Both the position numbers and the translations under genes were made by a program. Below, in pieces: positions 1 through 10,171 of a stretch of 64,000 bases of DNA. How positions within the stretch are numbered: the first letter of the stretch is position 1; each line of letters begins with the position of its first letter. The stretch is taken from positions 1 to 64,000 of the forward strand of contig JAZKBN010000013.1 of assembly GCA_040388605.1 (NCBI GenBank). Reading direction: 5' to 3'. The notes beneath the pieces are model-generated. The model ran no database searches and was not told the DNA's origin. It worked only from the letters and a program-made list of their open reading frames with translations. This DNA is from JAZKBN01 sp040388605. GTDB lineage: Bacteria > Bacteroidota > Bacteroidia > Cytophagales > Flexibacteraceae.

Positions 1-1560
1 TGGCAGTAGTAGTTAAGTAGTACTTACCCGCGTGCTTTAATTGGGCGTTGGTAATTCTTGGGTTTTGCTGCGTGCTTGCGAAACTGTTGGGGCCGCTCCA
101 TGCGTAGGTAGCACCGGTGAGGGTGGTGGCAGTAAGTTTTAAAGTGTCGCCGGTGGATATAGGGGAATTGGAGGTGGCAATAATGGGAGCCGATAAGTTA
201 TCATATTCAATAATGAATTGATAGGAAAGATTTAAATCATTATCCCAGTTAAAATTATATTCGGGCCTGATTACAATGTAATCCTGAATTCCGAAACCGT
301 CAGGTTGGAAGAAATCCCATGAAGAGAATGTAAATGCTTCTCCGGTAACCCATTCCCAATTATTGGTCTGTCTTATATCGCTGCCTCCAATAAATACTAT
401 CGCATTTATGTCACGCACCATTTGAACTACAAACGCGTTCTCTGCTGCATCTGTAATTGATACTAAATGCGCTCCTATAGATTGTGCATAGTCCCTTGCA
501 TCAGTCCAGTTTTTTAAAACGGTTGAGGCATAATAATTATGCCCGTTATACGTATACTTCTGCCCGAAATTCCCTGCCTCAGATGCAGGTAATACCCCCC
601 CTGCAAAGGGGTTATTCACCGTCAAACTCAATACCCTCACTGTATCACAAGCCCCGGTTGTACGCAGTGTATCTGTATAAGTGCCGGATGTTGTTAAAAT
701 ACGTCCGTAGAAATTATAGGTATTTCCCGGGCAAATGCCCACCGATACCGTTGGTTTAACAAAAGGCACGCAGTTGATTACAACCGTTACAGAATCAAGG
801 TGCGTACAGCCGTTGGCAGTAGTAGTTAAGTAGTACTTACCCGCATGTCTTAATTGGGTGTTGCTGATGCTTGGGTTTTGCTGCGTGCTTGAGAAGCTGT
901 TGGGGCCGCGCCATGCGTAGGTGGCACCGGTGAGGGTGGTGGCTGTGAGTTTTAAAGTATCTCCGACAGGTAGGGGGGAGTTGGAGGTTACGATGAAGGA
1001 GGTTTGGTCGTATTCAACGATGAACGTAAGTTCCTCGGAGCCGGAAAGGTCATTCCAAACGCCACCATTGTCGCGGCTTATATGCAGGTAATTCTCGATA
1101 CCTAAATAATTATCCGGTTGACCAAAAGACCAATTGCTGTAATTAAAAGGAGTGCCGTCTGTCCAAAGCCAAGTTCCTTCTGAAGCCTTGTCGGTACCAC
1201 CTAACCATGTAGCTTCAGTAACACTACTCTGAATTAATGATATTACAACTAAATTTTCAGCAGCAGAACTTACCGATACCAAATGCCCGCCCAGTAAGGC
1301 TGCATAAGTACTCGCTTCTTCCCATGTTTTTGAACTATTTGAAATGTAATAATTATGCCCGTTATACGTATGCTTCTGCCCGAAATTCCCCGCATCCGAT
1401 GTAGGCAAGGAAGCCCCGACAAATGGATTGTTCACAGTCAAACTCAATACCCTCACTGTATCACAAGCCCCGGTTGTACGCAGTGTATCTGTATAAGTGC
1501 CGGATGTTGTTAAAATACGTCCGTAGAAAGTATAGGTATTACCCATACAAATTCCGACAG
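1..1560 (-). repeat. Tandem duplicated lectin/Ig module, period about 815 bp
   Basis: Long near-identical stretches recur about 813-816 bases apart: the sequence at 1 recurs at 814, and the one at 621 recurs at 1437. Each unit encodes a GICxGNTYxFYGRILTTSG module, a C-type-lectin-like domain and part of an Ig-like domain. The lectin cores have diverged more than the flanking modules. Confidence 0.8.
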
Positions 1561-4245
1561 ATACAGTTGGCTTGGTAACTATACAATACCCTTTTCCGGT
1601 AACGCCTATTGTATTGGTTCCGCTTGTGGCATTGCTGCTTACAATAATATTGCCGCTGTACGTTACTGCCGCCGATGGACTGAACGTTACCAAAACATTC
1701 TGTGAGCTGCCTGCCGCTATTATACCATTGAATGAGCCTGAATAGCCCGATGGGAAAATGATGTTGCTTACCAACAGATCGCTGTTACCGCTATTGGTAA
1801 TAGTCAAGTTGCGTGAGCCTGCCTGGCTCGTGCTTACCGTTCCGAAATTGGTACCGGAGCTCATTGAAAGAGAAATTGTCCTTGTGGCTGCCACACCATT
1901 ACCGCTCACCGCAAAAGTGCCCGGCCCGCTTGTGGCATTGCTGCTGAAAACAATATTGCCTCCGTAAGCGTTCGCAGCCGAAGGGGTAAAGCTTACATCT
2001 AAATCGCTGAAAGCTCCGGGGGTGATTATTATAAGGCCGGCTGAGCCCGAAAAACCTGAAGGATAGCTTACGCTGCTGATTTGCAGCGCCGTATTTCCCG
2101 TATTACTTATACGCAAAGTGCGCGTAAGCGTTTGCCCGACAATCACGTTCCCGAAATCGGCACCTGCTGACATGGAATAGGAAATAATACGGGTGGGCAC
2201 ATCAACCCCTGTACCTGTAACAGGCTTTGTATTGCCGCCGCCGGTGGCATCGGAGTTAACGGTAATATTGCCGTTGTAGAAAACTCCCGATGTCGGACTG
2301 AAAGTTATTGTAAGGGTTTGCGAGCCGCCTGCGGCAATGGTTCCGCTGAATGAGCCTGAAAAGCCCGTNNNNNNNNNNTGCTTACGTTCAGGGCGCTGTT
2401 GCCGTTGTTGGTAATAATTAAGGTCCGGGTAGATGTTTGGCCTGTGTTTACACTTCCGAAATCGGAACCCTGGGGGGTGCTGAGGGAAATTATGCGGGTG
2501 GCTGCAATGCCTGTTCCGCTTACGGCAACCGTATTGGAGCCACCTGTGGCGTTGCCGTCTACAATAACATTACCGCTGTAAAATGTGCCCGCAGTCGGTG
2601 TGAATGTTATGGTAACATTTTGAGAGCCCCCGGCAGGAATTGTTCCGCTGAAGTTGCCGGAAAAGCCCGGGGGTAAAACAAAGAAGTTTATAGTAAGCGG
2701 ACCGGTGCCGTTGTTGGTAATAATTAGGGTACGGGCAGCGGTTTGCCCAACTATTACACTGCCAAAATCGGTTCCCTGCGGCATGGAGAGGGATATGATA
2801 CGGGTTACAGGCGTAAGGCCAATACCCGATACCGCCAGCAGGTTATTACCGCTTGTGTTGTCGGAGTTTACATTTATGCTGCCGCTGAAGGTGGTTGTTA
2901 CCTGCGGGGCGAAAGTTACATCTATGTTTTGGCTGGCACCGGCGGCTATGGTACCTGTCCATACACCTGAGAACCCTGCCGGGTAGCTTATGTTAAATAC
3001 CGTTAAGGGGCTATTGCCGTTATTGGTAATAACCAGCGTTCGGGTTACCGACTGTCCTGTATAAACGCTGCCGAAATTGGTACCGGCAGGTATACTTAGT
3101 GTAATATTCCTATCAATGGCCACAGCAGTTCCCGATACAAAAATGCTGCTGCTCCCGCCCGTTGCATCGCTTGAAACGTTGATATTGCCTGAATAGAAGC
3201 CATTTGAGAAGGAAGCGAAAGTAATGGTCACATCCACAAAAGAGCCCGGGCTTATGGTGCCCGAATACGAGCCGTTAAAGTTACCGGGCAGGCTCAGGCT
3301 GAAAACCGTGAGTGTGCCTGTTCCGTTATTAGTTATGCGCAGCCTGCGCGTTGAGCCTGTGAAAGGCGATATGGTTCCGAAATCTGAACCATCGGGCATG
3401 CTGAGGGAAATTATTCTTGTTGCGGCCGGGGAACCGGCCTGCGTAATGGTTATAGTTTGAGAGTTTCCAAATGAATTGCTTAAGGTTATGGTGCCGGTTC
3501 TGGAAGACGAAGATGGGTTTTGGCTGTTTGTAAATACTGAAAAACTGCCGTTAGCACTGCCCGATGAGGCGCTTGTGTTCAGCCAGCTCACATTTGATGA
3601 AACTGTCCAGGAAGTATTGGATGACACCGATACCGAGCCGGAGCTGCCCGAAGTATAAGCCAATGAAAAGGAGCCTGGGCTTACTGAAAGGAAGGGTGTA
3701 AATGCGGTAATGGTAATGGGTTGCGAATAGTATAATTGTCGCGTTGTGAGCGGATCATGGGGGGAGGCGTCCTTAAGGTGCTCGGCCATAAAATAAACCG
3801 TGGTGGTACCACTGGTTCCCAAGCCCAGGTTTGCCGCGTTTATACTGTTTGTTTGCCTGTTGTTCAGCAAAAACACATTGTCAACAGATCCCTGCAGACG
3901 GTTAAATGAATTGCATACAGTATTATTCCTGGTACCTGACAACTCACGGGCACTCAGGTCATAGTACTGCCCGCTAAAGGTTCCCCCGTTGCAGGTTGCC
4001 AATTCAACTGTAATTGTTGAACCGGAAATACTTATAACCTTCATAGAAACGCTGTTGGTATATGTCATGCTCGGTGAGCAAAATTCAGAACCTAAACCAC
4101 AGCCTTGGTGGCTATAAGATGCAGTGGTCGCAATGTATTGCGTTTGCCCCAAAACTTCAGGAACAAAAAACAATCCCACAACCAGTGTAAGTAACAAAAT
4201 TAAAACCGCAGAATTGCGCAGGTAATTTATGTATAGCATTTTCAT
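1..4245 (-). CDS. Giant secreted adhesin-like protein (BACON, HYDIN-like repeats, two C-type-lectin-like domains), 3' end outside window, interrupted by assembly gap
   Basis: Read on the minus strand from 4245. A signal peptide of about 34 residues ends near VLGQ. A BACON-like domain follows at about residues 186-270. Then come roughly 97-residue HYDIN/choice-of-anchor-D repeats, each opening with a motif such as RIISLSMPQGTDFG; I count four before the N run and two after it. After the gap the frame continues open to base 1 with a module containing GICMGNTYTFYGRILTTSG, a C-type-lectin-like fold (TWLGGTD, WLWTDG, NWSFGQPDN) and an Ig-like domain, and this set is then repeated. The protein is probably surface-exposed, binding glycans or proteins, and presumably T9SS-exported, but its C-terminus lies outside the window. 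The frame appears to break at 2369-2378 only because the run of ten Ns is not the true gap length. Confidence 0.8.
2369..2378. other. Assembly gap (10 N) inside a repeat
   Basis: Ten consecutive N bases lie between two HYDIN-like repeats. The residues on both sides (NSALNVS before, TGFSGSFSG after) match repeat neighbours such as LTVFNISYPAGFSG. By alignment to those repeats about 14 bases are missing, which would restore the frame. A larger collapse of whole repeats is also possible. Confidence 0.95.
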
Positions 4246-4359
4246 ATTATATGCTTGTTTATTGGCTTTCTGACAATGGTAAGATTCGCCGAGAAATGGT
4301 TCGGCGGTATTACAGCCGAACCTGTTATATGTTTTGTTACTGGTATATTTATAAAGTAT

Positions 4360-7300
4360 TTACTCAACCCTTAATTTAATTACCCCCCTGTAAGCCCCGG
4401 CCTGCATGGTGCACACATAGGTGCCTGCCGCAAGGCCAGTGGCCGTAAAACCATGCCTGTGCATACCGGCCGAATAAGGCGCATTGTATGTGTACACGCT
4501 GCGGCCAAGCAAATCGGCTATGTTCAGGGTAACATCGCTGTCTTCAGGCAGGGCGAACCTGATATTGGTTTCTCCGCTGAAAGGGTTGGGCATATTGTTA
4601 AGCAAGGCATAACCTGCCGTATTAGGCGGTTGCACCGACATGGTACTTGTAATGCTTACGGTGCCTTCCGCATCGGGTAAGTCAAGGGGCAGCATATCGG
4701 TATTAAAGGCCTCGGTAACTATAAGGGAGCTGTTAATCTTCATCGGCGATGTTTCACCCTCGGCCCCAATGGCGCGGAATTCGGCCCAGGCAATTATGCT
4801 GCCTTCGGGCAGGCTGCGCTCTGTTGCGGAAGGCTCATCCCAGCTCAGGCTGAGCTTACCTTCCGCAACACGGGCATTGTGGTGAATATAGCCCATAGGG
4901 CTGCCGTCGAGGCTCATATACTGAAGCAGGGCCGGGTTCCATTGCAGGGTAAACTGGAAACCCTTTACACCGTTGAACCTGTAAGCCCTGATGGGTATGC
5001 GTACGGTTCCGCCTGGCAGAACGCGCTCGGTACCGGGTTGCAGGTTAATTTCATCGGCGGCGGCAAGGCGGGCAATGCTGTTGTCCCAGCTGTTGTTCAC
5101 ATCGCCTATCTTAATACCGATTATGTTTTTATTAACCAGGTTGCCCTGCACATTGGTAAAAGTGGTGGTTGTATCGGCATCGGAGTAAAAAGGAAAGGGC
5201 GGATTTGTAAGGCTGCGGGCCGCATCCACAAACATCCATTGGCGGCTGTGGTCGAAGAAGTCTGTTTCAGCAAGCACAACAGGGCGTATTTTTGTAATAT
5301 CAAGGGTTGAAACCAGCCCGTCCATATTTGCATCGGCGGCAAGCTGCTTGTAGGCGCTCCCAAGGCCTTGAATGGCCAGAATCTGCTTCCTTATAATGGC
5401 TATATCGAGGGTGGTAACACCGTTGTTTACCATTACATCGTTCTGCTTGAGGCCTTTAATACCTAGGGTATGGCCCTTGTAGATATCGAATGAGAAAGTA
5501 CCGGCGGTGGTGGTTGTAAAGCTTTGGGGATCAGGCTTGCCGCCTGTGGCCAGCAGGCTTACGGTACGCACAGGCATGCCGCTTTCCGAAAGCACTTTGC
5601 CGCTTACAGTAAGCAGGGGTGCCACTTCTATCTGCCCGGGATTCAGGGTAACGGGTATTAAGCAGTTATTGCTGTTCACCACCTCGGCAACTATGATGTT
5701 CCCGTTCAGGAATACAGGTATATTGGTTCCGGCCGGGGCCAATACGTTAAAACGGATGCTGAAAAGTATTGAGCCGTCAGGCAAAGAACGGGGAGTAAGG
5801 GTTGGGTCGCTCCAGGCAATTACCATTCTGCCTGCAGCAGTTTGGCCTGTCCCGAAATCAGTTTGTAAAAGCGACGAAACACCTAATGCTTCCACACCGG
5901 CATAAGTAGCCAGTGCGCTGTTCCAGGAAATGCTGAACTGGGTGCCTAAAATATTATTCCAGCCGTACACCCTTACCGGCACAACTGCCTGCGTGGCAGG
6001 ATCGGCGATAACAGTATCGCCCTTAAATGTTACCGGCAATATTGGGCTCACGGTTACAGTCACCGTTGCTGTGTTGGTACAGGTTCCTGAAGTACCTGTT
6101 ACAGTGTAAGTAGTGGTAGTTGTAGGATTGGCCGTTACGGTGGTGCCCGTAGTGGCGCTAAGCCCGGCAGCGGGCGACCATGTATAGCTTGTTCCGCCCG
6201 AAGCGGTTAGTATGGTTGAGCTACCGGTACAAATTATAGGGTCGGCGGCAGTGGCACCAATATTTGGCAGGGCGGCTACGTTGATTGTGATTGTTTTTGT
6301 ATTGGTACAGGTATTTGTACCGGTACCTACCCCGGTTACGGTGTAAGTAGTGGTTACGGTCGGGTTGGCCGTTACAGTTGTTCCCGTGGTTGCGCTAAGG
6401 CCCGTGGCAGGTGACCAAGTGTAGGTTGAGCCCCCGTTTGCGGTAATGGTGGTGGAACCGCCCGCGCAGAGGTTAGCATTAAGGGCATTGGCACCTATGG
6501 TCGGAGGGGTAGTTACGTTAATTGTAACAGTTTTCGTATTCGGGCAGGTGCCGTCGCTGCCGGTTACGGTATAGGTGGTGGTGGTGGCAGGGCTCGCAGT
6601 TACCGTTGCGCCGGTAGTGGCACTAAGTCCTGTGGCAGGAGACCATGTGTAGCTTGAGCCGCCTGTAGCAGTAATGGTGGTGGAGTTGCCTGCACAGAGG
6701 TTAGCATTAAGGGCAGTGGCACCTATGGTCGGAAGTGTGTTTACTGTAATAGTTACCGTTTTCGTATTCGGGCAGGTGCCGTCGCTGCCGGTTACGGTAT
6801 AGGTGGTGGTGGTGGCAGGGCTCGCTGTTACCGTTGCGCCGGTAGTGGCGCTGAGTCCTGTGGCAGGAGACCATGTGTAGCTTGACCCGCCTGTAGCAGT
6901 AATGGTGGTGGAGTTGCCTGCACAGATGGCCGGCAATAAAGCAGTTGCCCCTATGGTCGGAGGGGTGTTTACGGTAATAGTTACCGTTTTCGTATTCGGG
7001 CAGGTGCCGTCGCTGCCGGTTACAGTATAGGTGGTGGTGGTGGCAGGGCTCGCAGTTACCGTTGCGCCGGTAGTGGCGCTGAGTCCTGCTGCAGGAGACC
7101 AGGTATAGCTTGTGCCGCCCGTGGCAGTAATGGTGGTGGAGTTGCCTGCGCAGAGGTTAGCATTAAGGGCAGTGGCACCAATGGTCGGTGGGGTGGTTAC
7201 GTTAATAGTAACAGTTGTGGTATTTGTACAGATATTACCATCGGTACCCGTTACGGTGTAAGTAGTTGTAACACTAGGGTTAGCCGTTACAGCTGTTCCC

Positions 7301-8262
7301 GTGGTTGCGCTAAGGCCCGTGGCGGGCGACCAAGTATAGGTTGAGCCGCCTGTAGCAGTAATGGTGGTGGAGCCACCCGCGCAGAGGTTAGCGTTAAGGG
7401 CTGTGGCAGATATATTCGGTTTTGCGTTTACGGCCAGGTTGGTGCCGTTATCGGTACCGTTTACCGGTGGATTAGAAGATGTAACGCGAATTCTGTAGGC
7501 TGTGCCTGCGGCGGTGGCAACAGGTATCACAGCTGTAATCGGGCTTGCGCCGGTACCAATATTCACAGGGCTCGCGAAAGAACCGGTGGCATCAGACAGC
7601 TGGGCAGTATAAATATTCCCGCCGCCGAATGTGCCCAAGGTAGTATAAGGCACCTGCACCGATGCTCCCTGGCAAAACGGGCTGCCGGTAATTGCCCCGG
7701 TGGTAATTATATTATCCTGTATGGTTACAGAGCCGTTGCTGTTGGTGTTGGTTACTACGTTGAAGCCGGTATTCACAAATTCCAGCGGGGTGGGGCTGTT
7801 GCCGAAAACCACCGGAACCACTCCCGACGTTGCGTAAATTTTAAAACGCAGGGCAAACAGCACCGTATTATCGGGCAGGGTTATGCCGCTCAGGGTGGGG
7901 TCGTCCCATGAAAAAGTAACTTTGCCCGGCGATCTTGTTCCGAAGTTCGCATTACTATCCAAACCAAGGGTGTTGTTCGATTGCAAAATGGCTACAGCCC
8001 TTTTGGCCCCCGTAACAACCGTATCAAGCTTAATTTTCGTATTATCCCATGAAACTGTGCCTTGCCCGGAAATAAGGTTCACATAATTGGCGGCAGTAAT
8101 TTTTACAATAACCACCGAGCCGGGCGCCCCTACTACGTTTTCGCCGATTAGCCGAACCTGTGCCTGCGTACTGCCAGGCAGCCCGAAGAACAATAGCAGC
8201 CCGAATATAAATGCGGGAAACCTTAAAAGGGTTTTATTTAATTTGTTGGCTTTAAACATCAT
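4360..8262 (-). CDS. Large T9SS-secreted cohesin-dockerin-cohesin protein
   Basis: 1300 residues. A signal peptide ends near STQAQ (about residue 35). A cohesin-like domain follows at about 35-185 (VSWDNTKIKLD, FSWDDPTLSGITLPDNTVLF), then an Ig-like stretch, then six nearly identical 75-residue PKD-like repeats at about 278-740 (CAGGSTTITATGGSTYTWSP). A second cohesin-like domain lies at about 740-890. A dockerin-like region follows at about 960-1060, with two segments of the form TTLDIAIIRKQIL and STLDITKIRPVVL plus DANMDG, and IGDVNNSWDN after it. A third cohesin-like domain at about 1075-1215 precedes a type A T9SS sorting domain (NPFSGETNIRF to IKLRVE). Cohesin and dockerin normally pair between proteins; here both sit in one chain, which suggests self-assembly or cross-linking at the surface. 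It lies 111 bp downstream of the porP-like gene. Confidence 0.85.
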   Translation of the reverse strand: MMFKANKLNKTLLRFPAFIFGLLLFFGLPGSTQAQVRLIGENVVGAPGSVVIVKITAANYVNLISGQGTVSWDNTKIKLDTVVTGAKRAVAILQSNNTLGLDSNANFGTRSPGKVTFSWDDPTLSGITLPDNTVLFALRFKIYATSGVVPVVFGNSPTPLEFVNTGFNVVTNTNSNGSVTIQDNIITTGAITGSPFCQGASVQVPYTTLGTFGGGNIYTAQLSDATGSFASPVNIGTGASPITAVIPVATAAGTAYRIRVTSSNPPVNGTDNGTNLAVNAKPNISATALNANLCAGGSTTITATGGSTYTWSPATGLSATTGTAVTANPSVTTTYTVTGTDGNICTNTTTVTINVTTPPTIGATALNANLCAGNSTTITATGGTSYTWSPAAGLSATTGATVTASPATTTTYTVTGSDGTCPNTKTVTITVNTPPTIGATALLPAICAGNSTTITATGGSSYTWSPATGLSATTGATVTASPATTTTYTVTGSDGTCPNTKTVTITVNTLPTIGATALNANLCAGNSTTITATGGSSYTWSPATGLSATTGATVTASPATTTTYTVTGSDGTCPNTKTVTINVTTPPTIGANALNANLCAGGSTTITANGGSTYTWSPATGLSATTGTTVTANPTVTTTYTVTGVGTGTNTCTNTKTITINVAALPNIGATAADPIICTGSSTILTASGGTSYTWSPAAGLSATTGTTVTANPTTTTTYTVTGTSGTCTNTATVTVTVSPILPVTFKGDTVIADPATQAVVPVRVYGWNNILGTQFSISWNSALATYAGVEALGVSSLLQTDFGTGQTAAGRMVIAWSDPTLTPRSLPDGSILFSIRFNVLAPAGTNIPVFLNGNIIVAEVVNSNNCLIPVTLNPGQIEVAPLLTVSGKVLSESGMPVRTVSLLATGGKPDPQSFTTTTAGTFSFDIYKGHTLGIKGLKQNDVMVNNGVTTLDIAIIRKQILAIQGLGSAYKQLAADANMDGLVSTLDITKIRPVVLAETDFFDHSRQWMFVDAARSLTNPPFPFYSDADTTTTFTNVQGNLVNKNIIGIKIGDVNNSWDNSIARLAAADEINLQPGTERVLPGGTVRIPIRAYRFNGVKGFQFTLQWNPALLQYMSLDGSPMGYIHHNARVAEGKLSLSWDEPSATERSLPEGSIIAWAEFRAIGAEGETSPMKINSSLIVTEAFNTDMLPLDLPDAEGTVSITSTMSVQPPNTAGYALLNNMPNPFSGETNIRFALPEDSDVTLNIADLLGRSVYTYNAPYSAGMHRHGFTATGLAAGTYVCTMQAGAYRGVIKLRVE
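6045..7430 (-). repeat. Six tandem PKD-like coding repeats, period 228 bp in the central copies
   Basis: Six direct repeats encode about 75-residue modules in the cohesin protein. The three central copies are nearly identical at DNA level and spaced exactly 228 bp apart (same sequence starting at 6531, 6759 and 6987). This is typical of slippage or unequal recombination in surface-protein stalks. Confidence 0.9.
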
Positions 8263-8373
8263 AAATCAGGTAGTTTTATATTCGGGGTACGAAACTGTAT
8301 TAATTATATTGAACAATGCCGGGCAGGTGCCCCGCACAGGTTTTGAAAGAGGTATTGAATAATTGCTGAGCTG

Positions 8374-9375
8374 CTACCGAAAGAGCTTGGAAAGAGGGCT
8401 GTGCACGCGGTAAGCCAGCATTAAATCATGGTTGGAGCCGTAAGGCTCGTATGCCGCAAAGCCATTGAACTCGTAGGCATAGTATAGCGCCAGCTCCTGC
8501 GTCAGGTTAAATGAAAGCACGGCGCCCATGGTTCCCCGCATGCCTATGTTAAGCCCGGCCGAAGCAAGGCCCTCATCGGTAATTCGCAGGCCTATGCGGG
8601 CATTATATTCGCCGCTCTTACTTATATTGCCCGTAACCGATGGTATAATGAGCACATTGGCATCTGCGGGGAATAGCCATGCGCCGCTGAAATTGAAATC
8701 AGGCATGAAAACAGTTTCAAGGCTGCCCCCGAAATCAGGCCGAACGGGCTGCAGCTGCCCCATGCCTATACCTGCATAGCCATGCGAAGAGCAAAGCGCC
8801 AGGCCAATGCTTAAATCAGGCGTGTAGGCCGATGAAGCAATAAATGCCGGATCGCGGGGGTTGGCCAGCCTTACATCTGCCAGGTTAAGCCTCCATGCCG
8901 AAAAGCCTGTGGAAACCCCTAAGCTTAACCTGAGGTTATTATTCAGGCTGATGTGCCGCGCATAAGAAAGCCGCAGCGAGGTACGCTGCAAAGCGCCTGT
9001 ACTCTGCTGCCAAACCGTGCCGCCTATACCATGCAGGTGCTTCAGCCTGCCCAGGGGCTTCAGCAGGGTTTTGGAAGTGTCTGTTGTTTTAAAAAAGGCG
9101 TAGCGGTGACGCCTGCCTGTTTTGAATTTTAAATCGGAAGCTGATGATACCTGCAGGTAAAGCTGGGCTGGGCCGCCGCTTACGGTTGTCCACTGCCTGC
9201 GGAAACCCAGGGAGCCGCCAAGCTCTTCCATACCGGTAAAGCCCGGGTTATACAGCATGGGCGATGATACCGAAAGCGGCGAAGTAAGATCGGCCTGGCA
9301 AAAGGCCTGCCGGGGAAAGACCGCCCAAAGCAGCAAGAGCATGGCGCGGCATATTTGGTGTTTAAGGACTTGCAT
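8374..9375 (-). CDS. PorP/SprF family outer-membrane protein
   Basis: 333 residues with a signal peptide (cut near AFCQ) and the family hallmark LYNPGFTG close to the N-terminus, followed by alternating beta strands typical of a membrane barrel. The length is normal for PorP/SprF. Known members are T9SS accessory outer-membrane proteins that act with secreted proteins bearing a type B (gliding-motility-associated) C-terminal domain, as with SprF and SprB. The gene begins 4 bp after a gene encoding exactly such a protein (9380-10165), so the two very probably form a secretion/anchoring pair in one operon. Confidence 0.85.
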   Translation of the reverse strand: MQVLKHQICRAMLLLLWAVFPRQAFCQADLTSPLSVSSPMLYNPGFTGMEELGGSLGFRRQWTTVSGGPAQLYLQVSSASDLKFKTGRRHRYAFFKTTDTSKTLLKPLGRLKHLHGIGGTVWQQSTGALQRTSLRLSYARHISLNNNLRLSLGVSTGFSAWRLNLADVRLANPRDPAFIASSAYTPDLSIGLALCSSHGYAGIGMGQLQPVRPDFGGSLETVFMPDFNFSGAWLFPADANVLIIPSVTGNISKSGEYNARIGLRITDEGLASAGLNIGMRGTMGAVLSFNLTQELALYYAYEFNGFAAYEPYGSNHDLMLAYRVHSPLSKLFR

Positions 9376-9379
9376 GCGC

Positions 9380-10165
9380 TTATCGGCTAATGGTTAAATG
9401 TCCTTTATACACAGGGCCCTTACCCTGCTTTAAATCAATAATAAAGTAATAAGTGCCTTCCTGCGCCGGGCCCCAGGGGGTTGTGCCGTCCCAGGGGGTA
9501 TATGGCCCCCTTGATTCATAAGCAATGTTTCCTTCAGGGGTAAACACGGTTATGGCCATATCGGGGAATTCGGGGTAGCCTTCAAATACTTCCCAGGTAT
9601 CATTAATGGCGTCGTTATTGGGAGAGAAGCCGGTACGTATATCGAAAATGCTGATTGGGGCCTTAACAATGTGCACATACCCCGGCCTGATGCCCGGCAC
9701 AAAGGGTATTAAATCAGTACTGCTGAACTCCCATATAACAGGGCTTAAGGTAAAGCCCGCATGTGCTGTTGAACCAATTTCGCCCCTGACCTTAAAGGCC
9801 AGGGCAAACAATGAATCTGAAGCCGCAAAGCGGTGGCCTTTCAGGGCGGCATCGTCCCAGGAGAAGCAAACAAGGCCTTTGCGCTTTACATTGAAAGATG
9901 CCGCATTGAGTCCAAGGGCCGGGTTAAAGCCTGATACCCCCGTAAATTCTAGCAGCAGGGTATCATAAGTAAGGCTGCCCTGCGCGGTAAGCAGGGTACA
10001 GGTATCGCGCATGCGCATAAACACTTTAACACTGCTTTTCGGGTAAGCCTGAACCGTATCTATAAGCACGCCCGGCCTGTTTTGCGCATGACCTCCCCTG
10101 CAGATAAACAGCATGAGGAGCAGCGGCAAAAGGCTGAACAGGTACTTTTTAACGCATTGAATCAT
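9380..10165 (-). CDS. Cohesin-domain protein with type B (gliding-motility-associated) C-terminal domain
   Basis: 261 residues. A signal peptide ends near GGHAQ. A single cohesin-like domain fills about residues 30-165 (QGSLTYDTLLLEFTGV, CFSWDDAALKGHRF). The last 90 residues are a CHU_C/type B T9SS domain, shown by TGFSPNNDAINDTWEVFEG, the middle WDGTT and the ending KGHLTISR. The start codon lies 6 bp after the stop of the upstream cohesin gene and the stop is 4 bp before the porP-like gene, so the genes are translationally packed. Likely role: a surface-attached cohesin that could capture the dockerin-like region of the 4360-8262 protein. Confidence 0.85.
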   Translation of the reverse strand: MIQCVKKYLFSLLPLLLMLFICRGGHAQNRPGVLIDTVQAYPKSSVKVFMRMRDTCTLLTAQGSLTYDTLLLEFTGVSGFNPALGLNAASFNVKRKGLVCFSWDDAALKGHRFAASDSLFALAFKVRGEIGSTAHAGFTLSPVIWEFSSTDLIPFVPGIRPGYVHIVKAPISIFDIRTGFSPNNDAINDTWEVFEGYPEFPDMAITVFTPEGNIAYESRGPYTPWDGTTPWGPAQEGTYYFIIDLKQGKGPVYKGHLTISR

Positions 10166-10171
10166 AACCCC

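Noticed and set aside
2305..2368. Apparent frameshift and premature stop of the adhesin after the N run
   Set aside because: The shift is caused by the arbitrary ten-N gap; the original frame is open on the far side.
4453..8362. Plus-strand frames opposite the cohesin protein
   Set aside because: Arise from the codon bias and repeats of the minus-strand gene.
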